Source: Candidatus Eremiobacteraceae bacterium (GTDB lineage: Bacteria > Vulcanimicrobiota > Vulcanimicrobiia > Eremiobacterales > Eremiobacteraceae). From it: 57,937 nt of DNA. The translations under genes were made by a program, and so were the position numbers. The notes under the pieces are model-generated. The model did no database searches and was not told where the DNA came from. It worked only from the letters and a program-made list of their open reading frames with translations. The DNA is taken from contig DATCBN010000091.1 of assembly GCA_036511855.1 (NCBI GenBank), positions 1 through 57,937 on the forward strand, given 5' to 3'. Positions 19,512 to 28,581 of this stretch are shown here, piece by piece; position 1 is the first letter of the stretch; every line of letters starts with the position of its first letter.

Positions 19512-20870
19512 TTACTCGGAGTCGATCGGGGTCAAATCGGGAGGACGGTTGATGAGGCCTTTGATTGTCACGCTGCCGGTGGGAATCGGCTTGAACTTCC
19601 TTGGATTTTGTCCAAAATTGAAAAGTGAAAACAGGTCGTCCGTTTGCGAGTCCAGCCGGCCGAGCGACGGCAATCCGTAAACGTCTTCGATGAAATGCGG
19701 GATCGCCGAAAAGTCGCGCTGCTGGTGGTCAACCCAATTCGATTTTGCGAATGGGCCGATCGCCAGGAGAGGGACCCGCAAGCCGTACTCGTAGGGGTCG
19801 ACCGGGTTACTGAGGGGATGACGATAGCCTACATGGTCGAACCAGCCCCCCCAATCGTCCCAGACGACGATGATCGAGCATTGGTTCCAGTATTGCGACG
19901 CGCCCAGCGCGTTGACGACAGACGCCACCCATGTAGGACCTCCGGTGTTGCCAGGGCCCGGATGGTCGGAGTTGCGACCGCTCGGCATGACGTAGCTTAC
20001 GTGTGCCAGTTGGCCGTTTTGGATATCTGACAGAACGGTAGTTTCGGGAACGACGACGTTAGCTTTGTCGTTTTGGTATAACGACTGGATTGCGTAGGGC
20101 GCGTTCCCTATGCTGGCGAGATCTGACGTGTAGTACTTCCACGAGATGTGCGTGCTATCAAGCTCGTTGAAAATGGTCACCGGGTTAATGCACGGATAGA
20201 TACGATGGCCCTCCCGGCCCGGAAACGCGGTATTCATATTGATCGACGTGTCCGATTTGCCCGCCGGCGCATCACATCCAGACGGATGACTTTTCCTCGC
20301 GATGTCGATATGGTGGCCGTCATTTTCCGAGATGTTGAATTGCGAGCCTGGTGATCCCGAGGTCGCCGCGATCAAGTACAGGTGCGCCGGAAAAGTCGGA
20401 CCCTCATTGCTTTGAAGCACCTCATCGGCGAAGGCATATTGGGTGGCAAGCGCGGTATACTGCGTGATCTGCGCGGGATTGACGTACGAGAACGAAAAAT
20501 CGGGTGGCGCCGTAGTGCCGCAATGCTCTAAGTCGAAGCCTTGCGTGACGTCTGCGACGAATCCTGAGTGCGAGTGATCGCAATCGAACGGTGCGCCTAG
20601 GTCTATCTTCGTCAGCGGCACGCGGTTATTATGCGAATCGATTCCGAAGTTTTGCGTGTCGACGCCCGGCTGCGTCTGGAAAAGATTGTCGACGGAACGG
20701 TTCTCCTGCACCATGACGATGACGTACGTTGGAAGTGTAATCGTCGCCTTGCGATGCACAACTTGGCTCGCGCCGTGAGGAAATGCACCGGGAGCCTGAC
20801 TGCCGCCGCATCCTGTTGCAAGTGCGACGACCGCGCACAGCGACATCGCGAATCGGGTTGTTTTACGCAT
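19512..20870 (-). CDS. Secreted phosphoesterase (phospholipase C / acid phosphatase family)
   Basis: The 452-residue protein has a lipoprotein signal (lipobox LATGC near residue 21). The family's opening motif VIMVQENRSVDNLF follows the signal, and later come GPTFPAHLYLI, SIIVVWDDWGGWFDHV and YEYGLRVPLLAIGPFAK, which carry the metal-binding residues. Members hydrolyse phosphate esters outside the cytoplasm. Here the substrate could be phospholipid or organic phosphate. The ATG at 20870 has a GGAGG 8 nt upstream. It leads the operon with the propeller lipoprotein. Confidence 0.85.
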   Translation of the reverse strand: MRKTTRFAMSLCAVVALATGCGGSQAPGAFPHGASQVVHRKATITLPTYVIVMVQENRSVDNLFQTQPGVDTQNFGIDSHNNRVPLTKIDLGAPFDCDHSHSGFVADVTQGFDLEHCGTTAPPDFSFSYVNPAQITQYTALATQYAFADEVLQSNEGPTFPAHLYLIAATSGSPGSQFNISENDGHHIDIARKSHPSGCDAPAGKSDTSINMNTAFPGREGHRIYPCINPVTIFNELDSTHISWKYYTSDLASIGNAPYAIQSLYQNDKANVVVPETTVLSDIQNGQLAHVSYVMPSGRNSDHPGPGNTGGPTWVASVVNALGASQYWNQCSIIVVWDDWGGWFDHVGYRHPLSNPVDPYEYGLRVPLLAIGPFAKSNWVDHQQRDFSAIPHFIEDVYGLPSLGRLDSQTDDLFSLFNFGQNPRKFKPIPTGSVTIKGLINRPPDLTPIDSE

Positions 20871-21323
20871 GTCGTATGCCTCCATGTGACAAGCACGATC
20901 GATGCTGACCGGATGATAACCTCGCCCGATTCGATGCGGGTATCGCGGTCGCCTATCATGCTTCAAGCGAGAGCGATACGGACATGCCGGGCCGTAAGCG
21001 AGCTACAAATGAATAGACGGATCGTGGCTCGACGGTTGCGGCGAAGCGATTATTCGCTCGAACTCTGCTGGTCGCACTGCGTTCCACGTATCCGAACCGA
21101 TCTGATAATTTGAACCATCGAAATCCACCGGTTCCCGCGGGAATATCCGGTCGTAAATCGCCTACCGACCGCTCGAACAAACTGCAACTCTCGCCGCGCG
21201 TTCCGATCTGGCTTACTTCGCGGGCGGGCCGAGCGATTTACTGTCGCTCGGCGGCGAAGGCGCCGCAGATACCGGCAAGCTCTCTCCTAGATTTCAAGGT
21301 TATCTACGATCGGGAGAGTCGAA
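20871..21323. other. Non-coding stretch with no supported gene
   Basis: About 450 bp upstream of the phosphoesterase gene. Several short open frames exist on both strands, but none has a recognisable motif or a good ribosome site. It may hold the phosphoesterase promoter and decayed coding sequence; I see no hairpin repeat here. Confidence 0.4.
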
Positions 21324-21464
21324 ATGCTTTTTGCTGCTGGGCCGGACAAAAAACTGTGGATCGTCGGCGACGTGTTGCAAGAATTCGATCCAATCGTCGA
21401 AGCTACCGATAAGGAAATGCGGATGACCCATACTTACGAGGATCGCGTCCGCGTTCGTGAGTGA
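21324..21464 (+). CDS. Possible 46-residue protein
   Basis: An ATG preceded by GGGAGAG (8 nt) opens a 46-codon frame with a reasonable protein-like composition (DKKLWIVGDVLQEFDPIV). An upstream in-frame stop bounds it. No family is recognised. It could be a small gene or the tail of a decayed one, and it ends 16 bp before the convergent Uma2 gene. Confidence 0.25.
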   Translation: MLFAAGPDKKLWIVGDVLQEFDPIVEATDKEMRMTHTYEDRVRVRE

Positions 21465-21479
21465 ACAAAATGTCTGGCG

Positions 21480-22037
21480 TTAGGGTTCGCTTTGTTTTGG
21501 TCTTGAGCGCTCAAATAGAAATGGGACTCGCAGCGCGAAGCCGGGCAATGCCGCATGCGTTAAAACGTCGACAGCGACGAAGTTCTTACGTCCGCGGGGG
21601 TCGCGTGCCGTTACCATTTCGTCCTTTGTGTCGACGACGAATATTACGCTTGTTCCGGTTGCCAAATATACACGGATCTTTTCTTCGACATCCCGCTGAA
21701 GATCACGCGGTGACAGCACTTCAACAACTACGTCTGGTGCGAGATGCGGGATGTCCGCCGCCTTTTCGTTTTCGAACGGCACGCGATCGTACGAGAGGTA
21801 AGCGACGTCCGGGACGAGCGGCCTGCGCGCTTCGCCTGGCGGAGCGATGCGAAATTCCCATTCCGTTCCAACCTCACCGCTGCCGCGTTCGCGCGCCCAT
21901 GCGTCCAACGCGCCATAGAATCGCCCTTGCGCCATCGCATGCTTTCGCTGGGGACTCACCTTTTGGAGAGCCCTGCCGTTGACCCACTCCAGCGCCGGCT
22001 TTGCTTCCGGCAAAACAATTTCTCGGATGAATGCCAT
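21480..22037 (-). CDS. Uma2 family (DUF820) putative endonuclease
   Basis: The 185-residue protein has the PD-(D/E)xK-like core of the Uma2 family: VPDVAYLSYDRVP (about residue 95), then PDVVVEVLSPRD and a following KIRVYLATGTSVIFVVD. Such proteins are abundant in cyanobacteria and related phyla; many are thought to be nucleases, some linked to mobile DNA, but their role is largely unproven. It is a single gene, with no partner nearby. Confidence 0.82.
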   Translation of the reverse strand: MAFIREIVLPEAKPALEWVNGRALQKVSPQRKHAMAQGRFYGALDAWARERGSGEVGTEWEFRIAPPGEARRPLVPDVAYLSYDRVPFENEKAADIPHLAPDVVVEVLSPRDLQRDVEEKIRVYLATGTSVIFVVDTKDEMVTARDPRGRKNFVAVDVLTHAALPGFALRVPFLFERSRPKQSEP

Positions 22038-22133
22038 TTCGCGCGGATTATAGCACGCGACGACTCGCGAGGTCTACGATGGTGAGCCGCAGGCTAGGGT
22101 CGCGCCGAGTTATCCGAGAAGCTTAGACATCGC

Positions 22134-22209
22134 GGGCGAATAGCTCAGTTGGTAGAGCACCGCCCTTACAAGGCGGCTGTCGGGGGTTCGAGCCCCTCTT
22201 CGCCCACCA
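22134..22209 (+). tRNA. tRNA-Val (TAC), CCA encoded
   Basis: The 76-nt cloverleaf has acceptor GGGCGAA/TTCGCCC, D-loop TAGCTCAGTTGGTAGAGC, anticodon loop CTTACAA (TAC) and T-loop GGTTCGAGCC. It ends ACCA, so CCA is genomically encoded, unlike the two tRNAs at 18.2 kb. Confidence 0.95.
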
Positions 22210-22227
22210 TGAGCTCGCGAGAAAAAT

Positions 22228-22351
22228 GGGCAAGCGATGCTTGCCCTAGTACAGAGATCGTAAAGAATGGGCAAGCGATGCTTGCCCTCCTACAAAGTTC
22301 AATATCAATATCAATAAAAAAAATTAGGGCAAGCGATGCTTGCCCTAGTAC
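22228..22351 (-). repeat. Three palindromic repeats, minus orientation
   Basis: Copies of GGGCAAGC-GAT-GCTTGCCC at 22228-22252 (CTAGTAC tag), 22269-22293 (CTCCTAC tag) and 22327-22351 (CTAGTAC tag). They lie between tRNA-Val and the end of the minus-strand lipoprotein gene, all tag-first relative to that gene. Spacers are unrelated to each other. Confidence 0.88.
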
Positions 22352-22368
22352 GGGAACCCTATTCCCAG

Positions 22369-23454
22369 CTAGCTGATCACGTGCCAGTCGAGGATCACGC
22401 CCTGCTGGCCGTCGGCGTAGGTGATGATGCCATCGCCGTATTCATCAACCGTGAAGGTTGCAAGAACTGTGCCGCCGGCATTTGTGATCGTGCCGTTGAC
22501 GCTGACCGTAGGCGGCGTACCGGTGCTCGAGAGAACGGCACTCCCGCCATTGATGAGCGAGATATTCAAGCTCATCGCAACCAAGTCACCATTGCCGTCG
22601 AATTCGATCGATCCGGTGGCTGTGCGATTGCCGAGCACGGTGCCGCCGGTGACGGTGAACGGAGGCGAACTCGAAAGCGTGATGCTGCCGAGCGGACCTT
22701 TCGAAATCGTCTCCAAGCGAGAACCGGCAAACGTCACATCACCAAGGCCGTCTACGGTCGCGGTCACGTTTTGCGACTCACCCTGACCACCGAACGATTC
22801 GTTGATCGACGGCGAGCCGTCGTTGTATACCCGGCCGCCATTGCCGGCCACGTTGAACACAGTTTGGCTCTGCGGCGAGACGGTGATCTGATTGCCGCGC
22901 TGCGATTCCGGTGACGTCGACGAGCCGACGAAGAAGTCGCTCGTGATGACCGCTGAGAAGTTGCCGGGCGCGCCGGTCACGGCGAATTCGGTCTTGCGCT
23001 GTCCGAGCTGCAGGTCGGCGTGGTTGAACCATTTGGACGTGCGATTGATGGTCTCGTTCGAAGGGTCGGCCTGAATGACATCGGCGACGACATCCTTGGC
23101 CAACTGCGCGCACGCTTGATCATAGAAGAACTTCGTCTCGTAGATGGTCTCTGTCTGGCTGACGTGCGTGACGGTTCGCTCGATGCCGTTCTTGCAGCCG
23201 GCCGACGAAGGTCCGGCGTTACGCTTAGCCTGGTCGAGCGTCGTTCCCGCGGATCCGTCGAACAACGTGGAGGATAGACTGTCCTCTTGGACCGGATCCA
23301 TGGCAGATTGCGCTTCGGCTTGCGTGGTGGATCGTGATTGGGTAAGGACGCCGCCGCCTGCGCCGGGCAGCGTGCCGGAAGCGCCGCCGCCGCCCGAGCC
23401 GCAGCCTGCTAAAAGAAGAGCGGCTGTGATAGCGCCTGCGAATTTAGTGCGCAT
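22369..23454 (-). CDS. Putative surface lipoprotein, function unknown
   Basis: The 361-residue exported protein has a lipobox LAGC followed by a glycine-rich linker (GSGGGGASG). The mature part is rich in Ser, Thr and Gly and predicted mostly beta (VTFAGSRLETISKGPLGSI, VTGGTVLGNRTATGSIEF). No enzyme motif is seen. I chose the ATG at 23454 since the longer frame begins with a TTG inside the ribosome-site region. It is flanked by repeats downstream. No family identified. Confidence 0.65.
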   Translation of the reverse strand: MRTKFAGAITAALLLAGCGSGGGGASGTLPGAGGGVLTQSRSTTQAEAQSAMDPVQEDSLSSTLFDGSAGTTLDQAKRNAGPSSAGCKNGIERTVTHVSQTETIYETKFFYDQACAQLAKDVVADVIQADPSNETINRTSKWFNHADLQLGQRKTEFAVTGAPGNFSAVITSDFFVGSSTSPESQRGNQITVSPQSQTVFNVAGNGGRVYNDGSPSINESFGGQGESQNVTATVDGLGDVTFAGSRLETISKGPLGSITLSSSPPFTVTGGTVLGNRTATGSIEFDGNGDLVAMSLNISLINGGSAVLSSTGTPPTVSVNGTITNAGGTVLATFTVDEYGDGIITYADGQQGVILDWHVIS

Positions 23455-23586
23455 GATATGGAGATATCCTCTCAATTCGGAATGCCGCGCTAATGCGCGG
23501 CCACTGCATGGATATTAGTATGCGCTCGAAGCCACGGCGGCGCATGAACAAGCGATGAACCGGAGGTGAGGTTTCTTAGAGAACGT

Positions 23587-23904
23587 TTAGCCGATGCGGC
23601 CGGCGTTCGCCGCGGCGATGCGCGCGCGCATCTCCATATGCTGATCGACCGCGAGTTCGACGCGAAGATTCGCGCGATACAACGCTCGCCGTATGTCGAC
23701 GGTCACAAACGGATGTTCTACGTCGCGCGGCGTGAATGCCGAACACGTAGAGTCGGCGAACACTCGCATTTGCTTGAACGCGCAGAGGTACGAAGCGCCG
23801 GACGGGCGAGAATGCACGCACGCGGCGCACGAATCGTTGAACCTGGAAAACGTCAACTCGCCGCGGTCGTACGCCCCATCGATGTCTTCGGCTGCCTCGC
23901 TCAT
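23587..23904 (-). CDS. Small Cys-containing protein, co-transcribed with GGDEF-like gene
   Basis: The 105-residue protein starts at an ATG that overlaps the stop of the upstream gene (ATGA), so they are translationally coupled. It has four cysteines in the pattern CxxC (SCAACVH), YLCAF and STCSAF within residues 25-55, suggestive of a metal site. The C-terminal half is helical. No family recognised. Confidence 0.62.
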   Translation of the reverse strand: MSEAAEDIDGAYDRGELTFSRFNDSCAACVHSRPSGASYLCAFKQMRVFADSTCSAFTPRDVEHPFVTVDIRRALYRANLRVELAVDQHMEMRARIAAANAGRIG

Positions 23905-24851
23905 GCGTCTCTCATCCATCGATCGAGCGGGCGCAGCTCGGCAGTCGCGCGCGCGATGAGCGCCTCTCGGGAGTAGCCGTCGGCCGGACATGCGGCCACG
24001 CCGGCGCTCCAAGCGGCAAGACCTTTTGCCTTGCGCGGGCGAGCGGGGAGACCAGGCACACCCGCGGCCAAGATCCTTGCGGCGCGACGCGCTGCGATCA
24101 TCGCCCCTTCCACGTCGGCCTCGGGAAGCAGCACGACGAAGTCATCGTTCTTATATGCGATCGCATCGCCTCGTCGCGCACCGCTTCGCAGGGCGGCGAT
24201 CGCCGCGCGCGTCGCCGAATCGGAAGTGCCATCTGCGGAGCGTTCCGTGAGCCCGCCTAAGTGCATCAGCACGAGTCCAAATCCGAGTCCGCTCGCGCGC
24301 GCCCATCCAACCTCGTCGCTCAGCATGGCCATCATATCCAATGCCGCCGGCGTGCCGCCGATCGCGGCGAGACGCTCGCGCTGTACATTCGCAAGCGTCT
24401 TCACGCGCCGCGTCGCGCGGAGCTGATCGTCGCTTGCAACCGACAGCGGTCCTTCGATTGATCGCGTCGCGGTGTCATCCGTCGCGCGAGCTGGCCCACG
24501 GTCGGTGAGCCAATCAATAGGCAGCGAGCCGCGCTCATACTCGCTCCGCTCAATGATCGCGAAGTGGGCCGGGATACCGTCCGGTCTTGCAGCGCCATCG
24601 TCGAGTACGAGCGCCACTCGCTTCGTTGCGAGAACGATGGCCGCAGCGTCCGCAACGGCACGCTCGCTCTGTCCTATCGGCACGATGCACGCGTCGAATC
24701 CGTATGTGCCTGAGGCAGCGGCCCGCAACGCCGCGTACCGCGAAGAATGGTGCACGGTGAAGCCCGCCGCGGCAATCGACTGCGCGGCCGCAACGCACGC
24801 GCCGCACGGCGGCGCCCCGTTGCAAGCCGTACATGTGACGTTGACGGTCAT
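23901..24851 (-). CDS. Degenerate GGDEF-domain protein with N-terminal C4 motif
   Basis: The 316-residue protein starts with four cysteines, C7, C10, C16 and C19 (CxxC-x5-CxxC), a likely zinc or redox site. Residues 30-105 look like a receiver-type alpha/beta segment. Residues 180-310 match a diguanylate cyclase fold (GARRGDAIAYKNDDFVVLLP, then AWSAGVAACPADG). The catalytic GGDEF is replaced by K234-N-D-D-F, so I infer that it does not make c-di-GMP. It may be a receptor or regulatory relic. It is the first gene of a two-gene operon and divergent from the TPR-barrel gene across 119 bp. Confidence 0.68.
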   Translation of the reverse strand: MTVNVTCTACNGAPPCGACVAAAQSIAAAGFTVHHSSRYAALRAAASGTYGFDACIVPIGQSERAVADAAAIVLATKRVALVLDDGAARPDGIPAHFAIIERSEYERGSLPIDWLTDRGPARATDDTATRSIEGPLSVASDDQLRATRRVKTLANVQRERLAAIGGTPAALDMMAMLSDEVGWARASGLGFGLVLMHLGGLTERSADGTSDSATRAAIAALRSGARRGDAIAYKNDDFVVLLPEADVEGAMIAARRAARILAAGVPGLPARPRKAKGLAAWSAGVAACPADGYSREALIARATAELRPLDRWMRDA

Positions 24852-24970
24852 CCGTAGAGAGGCGCATTACGCCTCGCCTTCGAACGTCGTGGTACGCGGG
24901 AATTGGACCGGTGCAAGGCAATCACGGGGCGGTTTTCGACGATTTCGCTGTTGCCTCTTGCCCCTAATCG

Positions 24971-26695
24971 ATGAGGGTCGCTTTGACCAGGGGATCCGCC
25001 TTCGCCTTCGTCTCGATGTGGCTAGCCTGCGCATCTCTACATTCCAATGCGATTGCTGCCCCATTGCCGTCGCCCGCTCCCAGCGGCATGCGCGACTTGG
25101 CGGCCGACGTCACCGCGGCGAAGTTCCTCATGGATTCGGGAAAGTCGACGCTCGCGGTCGCTCTGCTCGCGCCCGATCATCAGACCGACCCGTCCAATCG
25201 CGATGTCACGGTGGCGCTCGCGCAAGCGTATTCGTTTATCGGCAAGCAAGGACCGGCCATCGAGCTACTGGATGCGGTGCTCGCGAAGGATCCAACCGAC
25301 GGCGAAGCGCGAGTGATTCTCGGGAGAGCGTACGCGTACAACCACGACTACGCAGGCGCCGAATCGCAGTTCGCCGCGGAGCTGAAGATGGATCCCGACG
25401 ATTCCGACGCGCAGATCGGCCTCGGCGACACGTACACATTCGAGTCCAAGTATCCCGACGCTGAGAAGCTCTACCGGCTCGTGCTTGCAAAAGATCCCAA
25501 GAACAGCGATGCGCTGGTTGGGTTGGCGGCCGTCGAGTCGTACACCAATCGCTTGGGCGCCGCTCGCTCCGACTACGACAAAGTGCTGATCGCTCAGCCG
25601 GCCAATGTCGACGCGCTCGTCGGTCTCGCCAATGTCGCGTATTGGCAAGGCGATCTCACCACCGCGCGCGCCATCGCCAAGCACGCCGTCACGTTGGCGC
25701 CGGATGACGGCGATGTCCGCGATCTCTTGCGGGAGATAAACGTGCGCGTGTCACCGCTCGCCGATTTCACGAGCGTCACCACCACCGGCAGCGACGGCCT
25801 GCAGACCGATCGCCAGTTCATCCAACGTTTTTACCCGAACCCCTCCACATATTTCGGCCTCTACACGGCGCGCTATGAGATCGGCGGCAACGGAACGTCG
25901 ACTACCGCCGGCCGCCTTGGAATAGTTGCAGGCTATTCACCGAACGCGGCGGCGAGCTACGATCTTCGCGCATACTCTTCGAAGTTCACCGGTCAGGCGG
26001 CCACCACCGATGTCGCGCTCAGCTTCTCCGGCACGCGCGGATACAACGACTACAGCGCCAGCTTCGTAAGGGGCGGCGTGGACGGAAGCATTCAGGCGAA
26101 CGGCGGAGTGCCGGTGGTCAACGGCCAGTCCGCGATCATAAGGTTGACGACGCTTGCATTCAACGCCGATCACCGCTTCGGCAATACGATGGCCGGCTTC
26201 GGCCTGGCGCACGCGTCCTACAACGACGGCAATTCATACTACGAGTGGACGCTTGACGTGAACAGGACCATGCAGCTCAACTCCGTCGCGTCGGTGGTCG
26301 CAGACGTGAACCTTCGCAATGCGGGTTTCGCGCAGACCTGGTCCTACTGGACCACAAACCCGAACCCGCCGTTCAACATCGTCAGTCACTCCCACGGATA
26401 CTTCGATTACTTGGGCCAGCACGATCTATCCTACGGGCTCACGATTTCACAACAGTTCAACGATCAATTCAGCGGCGGCGTACAAGTCACGTCCGGCGGC
26501 GAGAACACGCGCACATTTTACGGCTTGGCCGGGCCCACGTCTACATTTCAGTTCGAACCATATCTCTCGCTTAGCAAGTCTCGGATGACATTCTCCGTCG
26601 ACGAGACGACCGTTCGTTATTCCGGAAGCAGGAGCAACCTCGTCATTCCATACTCCGCGAACACGTTGCAGCTCAACTTCGCGGTACGGATCTGA
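24971..26695 (+). CDS. TPR protein with YaiO-like outer-membrane beta-barrel
   Basis: The 574-residue exported protein has a signal peptide (residues 1-29) and then about five to six tetratricopeptide repeats (residues 40-255; AEAYSFIGKQGPAIELLDAVL and similar). A C-terminal aromatic/glycine beta-strand region (260-574) follows, resembling YaiO and PgaA-type barrels. Such TPR-barrel proteins export or bind polysaccharide at the outer membrane. The next gene is a polysaccharide deacetylase-like protein whose frame starts at this gene's stop, giving a PgaA/PgaB-like logic. The barrel argues that the organism has an outer membrane. Confidence 0.78.
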   Translation: MRVALTRGSAFAFVSMWLACASLHSNAIAAPLPSPAPSGMRDLAADVTAAKFLMDSGKSTLAVALLAPDHQTDPSNRDVTVALAQAYSFIGKQGPAIELLDAVLAKDPTDGEARVILGRAYAYNHDYAGAESQFAAELKMDPDDSDAQIGLGDTYTFESKYPDAEKLYRLVLAKDPKNSDALVGLAAVESYTNRLGAARSDYDKVLIAQPANVDALVGLANVAYWQGDLTTARAIAKHAVTLAPDDGDVRDLLREINVRVSPLADFTSVTTTGSDGLQTDRQFIQRFYPNPSTYFGLYTARYEIGGNGTSTTAGRLGIVAGYSPNAAASYDLRAYSSKFTGQAATTDVALSFSGTRGYNDYSASFVRGGVDGSIQANGGVPVVNGQSAIIRLTTLAFNADHRFGNTMAGFGLAHASYNDGNSYYEWTLDVNRTMQLNSVASVVADVNLRNAGFAQTWSYWTTNPNPPFNIVSHSHGYFDYLGQHDLSYGLTISQQFNDQFSGGVQVTSGGENTRTFYGLAGPTSTFQFEPYLSLSKSRMTFSVDETTVRYSGSRSNLVIPYSANTLQLNFAVRI

Positions 26696-28581
26696 GGCGC
26701 GAAATCAATAGGTATACGTCACTCGCCGTAACCTTCTTCTTAACCACCCTGACTCCAGCCGCCATCGCAGCCTCCGCGGCGCCGGATCCGCGGGCCATCG
26801 CATCGCTTGCGATGGATCCAACAGAATCGGCGTTCGGCGATCGTCACATCGCCGCGACGATGGGTCTGCCGCTGTTCGTCACGCACGACCCGACCGTCGC
26901 ACTCCGCCAACCCATGGTCATACTTTCCGGAGCGTTGAGCGGGGACGAGATGTCACCCGCGATCCAGGCGCGCATGCACGCGTATGTGGAGGCCGGCGGC
27001 ACGCTGGTCATCAACGACCCGGAGTCCACCGGCGCGCAGCAGCTCGCCGGAATCAAACCCACCGTCGCGTCGCAAAAACGCTACCAAATGAAATTCGACG
27101 TGGCGTCGGGCGATCCGGGCTTCGCGCATCTTCGCGCGTGGCAATCTCAGACGATCGTCATAGGCAATCCGAAAGAGAATTCGGCGGACGTCACGCAAAG
27201 TCTCACTCCCGTGCCGGGATCCGGGGCTCGCGTCATCGCGAAGTTCGACGACGGGACCGGGGCCATCACCGTGCACGATATCGGACGCGGCCGCGTGTAT
27301 GCATGGGGCGCATCGTTGTTCGATCTCGTGGTGGTGCCGCAAAACAATCACGACCCGGATAGCGAGCGCTGGTATGACAACCATTTCGAACCGAGCGCGG
27401 ACTCTCCGCAATTCGTGATCCGCGATTGGTACATGACTTACGTGCGCGGCGCCATCGCCTTAGATCCGGCGCCCGACGGCAAGACCGGCTCGCTCATCTT
27501 CACGCACGACGTCGACTACTCGCTGTCGATCATCAACATGTTGGCATATGCGCGCGCCGAGCATGCGCACGGGTTCTACGGTACGTTTTTCATCGAGACC
27601 AAAAACGTGAACGATCAAGCGGACTCCGCGTTCTTCGACGCTACCGGCAAGAAGAACACCGTGGAGGTTGCCAAGCTGGGCGGTGAGATCGCGAGCCATA
27701 CCGTCGCGCACGCCCGCGACTGGCGGACGTTCGCCTACGGCACCGGCCTCGAGACGCCGGCGAACTATCACCCCAAGGTCGTGGCCGGCGGCAAGGACGT
27801 CGTGGTGGGCAAGACGATCGGGGCAACGATGCTTGGCGAAATGATCGTGAGCAAGGTCATGCTCGAAGCCGCGGTGCCCGGGATTCACGTCGATGCGTTC
27901 CGCTCCGGCTACCTCTATATCAATCCGCGCCAATTCGAGGGGCTGATGCAGACGGGCTACCGGTATGACTCGTCATTCACGGCCAACGACGTCCTCAGCG
28001 GATTTCCGTTTCGCGAGATGGACGACCGGTCGTACACCAAGGAATCGACGATAACCGAGTTCCCGATCCTTATCACCGATGCGCACCTTCCGATGCTCCC
28101 GCTCGTGCCGGCTTTCGAGCAGGTGCTCGACGACGAGTCGGTTTTCCACGGCGTCTGCTTGGTGCTCATACATCCCGACGTTGTGGCAGACAAACTCCCC
28201 ACGGAATTGGCGCTCTACGCGTACGTCAAGAATCGATTTTGGGTCGGCGGCGTCGACGCATTCGGGCAGTTCTGGCTGCGGCGCGCCAGAGTGGCGCTCG
28301 CAACCAGCTTCGCCGGCGACACGGAAACCGTGCGCGTCACTTCGCCCGACGGCATGACCGGCCTCACGCTGGACATGAAAAACGCGATGCGAGTGAGCCA
28401 GGCTCAGGGAACCACCGCGGTGACCACCGATGCTGGCCGGTCGGTCATCCTCGGCACGCTCGTCCCGGGACAAACAGCGGTCATCGTGCTCGAGCCGCTG
28501 AAACAAGCTGGAGAAGCTCCCAGTAGCACCAACAGCCGGCCAGCTCCGGCACCATCCGCCCATGTGGGAATGTACCTATGA
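26692..28581 (+). CDS. Exported NodB-like polysaccharide deacetylase, unusual start codon
   Basis: The first canonical start is ATG 26812, but the open frame upstream encodes a clear signal peptide (SLAVTFFLTTLTPAAIAA). The likely start is CTG at 26692, overlapping the previous stop as CTGA, or ATC at 26704 with GAGG 6 nt upstream. A GATase1-like segment comes first (MVILSGALSGDEMSP, AGGTLVIND). A NodB homology domain follows with FTHDVDY (motif 1), SHTVAH (motif 2), RSGYL (motif 3) and LIHPD late. It should deacetylate an exported glycan. The C-terminal 120 residues look beta-rich. It overlaps the next gene by ATGA. Confidence 0.78.
   Translation: MRREINRYTSLAVTFFLTTLTPAAIAASAAPDPRAIASLAMDPTESAFGDRHIAATMGLPLFVTHDPTVALRQPMVILSGALSGDEMSPAIQARMHAYVEAGGTLVINDPESTGAQQLAGIKPTVASQKRYQMKFDVASGDPGFAHLRAWQSQTIVIGNPKENSADVTQSLTPVPGSGARVIAKFDDGTGAITVHDIGRGRVYAWGASLFDLVVVPQNNHDPDSERWYDNHFEPSADSPQFVIRDWYMTYVRGAIALDPAPDGKTGSLIFTHDVDYSLSIINMLAYARAEHAHGFYGTFFIETKNVNDQADSAFFDATGKKNTVEVAKLGGEIASHTVAHARDWRTFAYGTGLETPANYHPKVVAGGKDVVVGKTIGATMLGEMIVSKVMLEAAVPGIHVDAFRSGYLYINPRQFEGLMQTGYRYDSSFTANDVLSGFPFREMDDRSYTKESTITEFPILITDAHLPMLPLVPAFEQVLDDESVFHGVCLVLIHPDVVADKLPTELALYAYVKNRFWVGGVDAFGQFWLRRARVALATSFAGDTETVRVTSPDGMTGLTLDMKNAMRVSQAQGTTAVTTDAGRSVILGTLVPGQTAVIVLEPLKQAGEAPSSTNSRPAPAPSAHVGMYL

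Noticed and set aside
20956-21412. Short open frames upstream of the phosphoesterase gene
   Set aside because: None has motifs or a ribosome site; composition looks non-coding.
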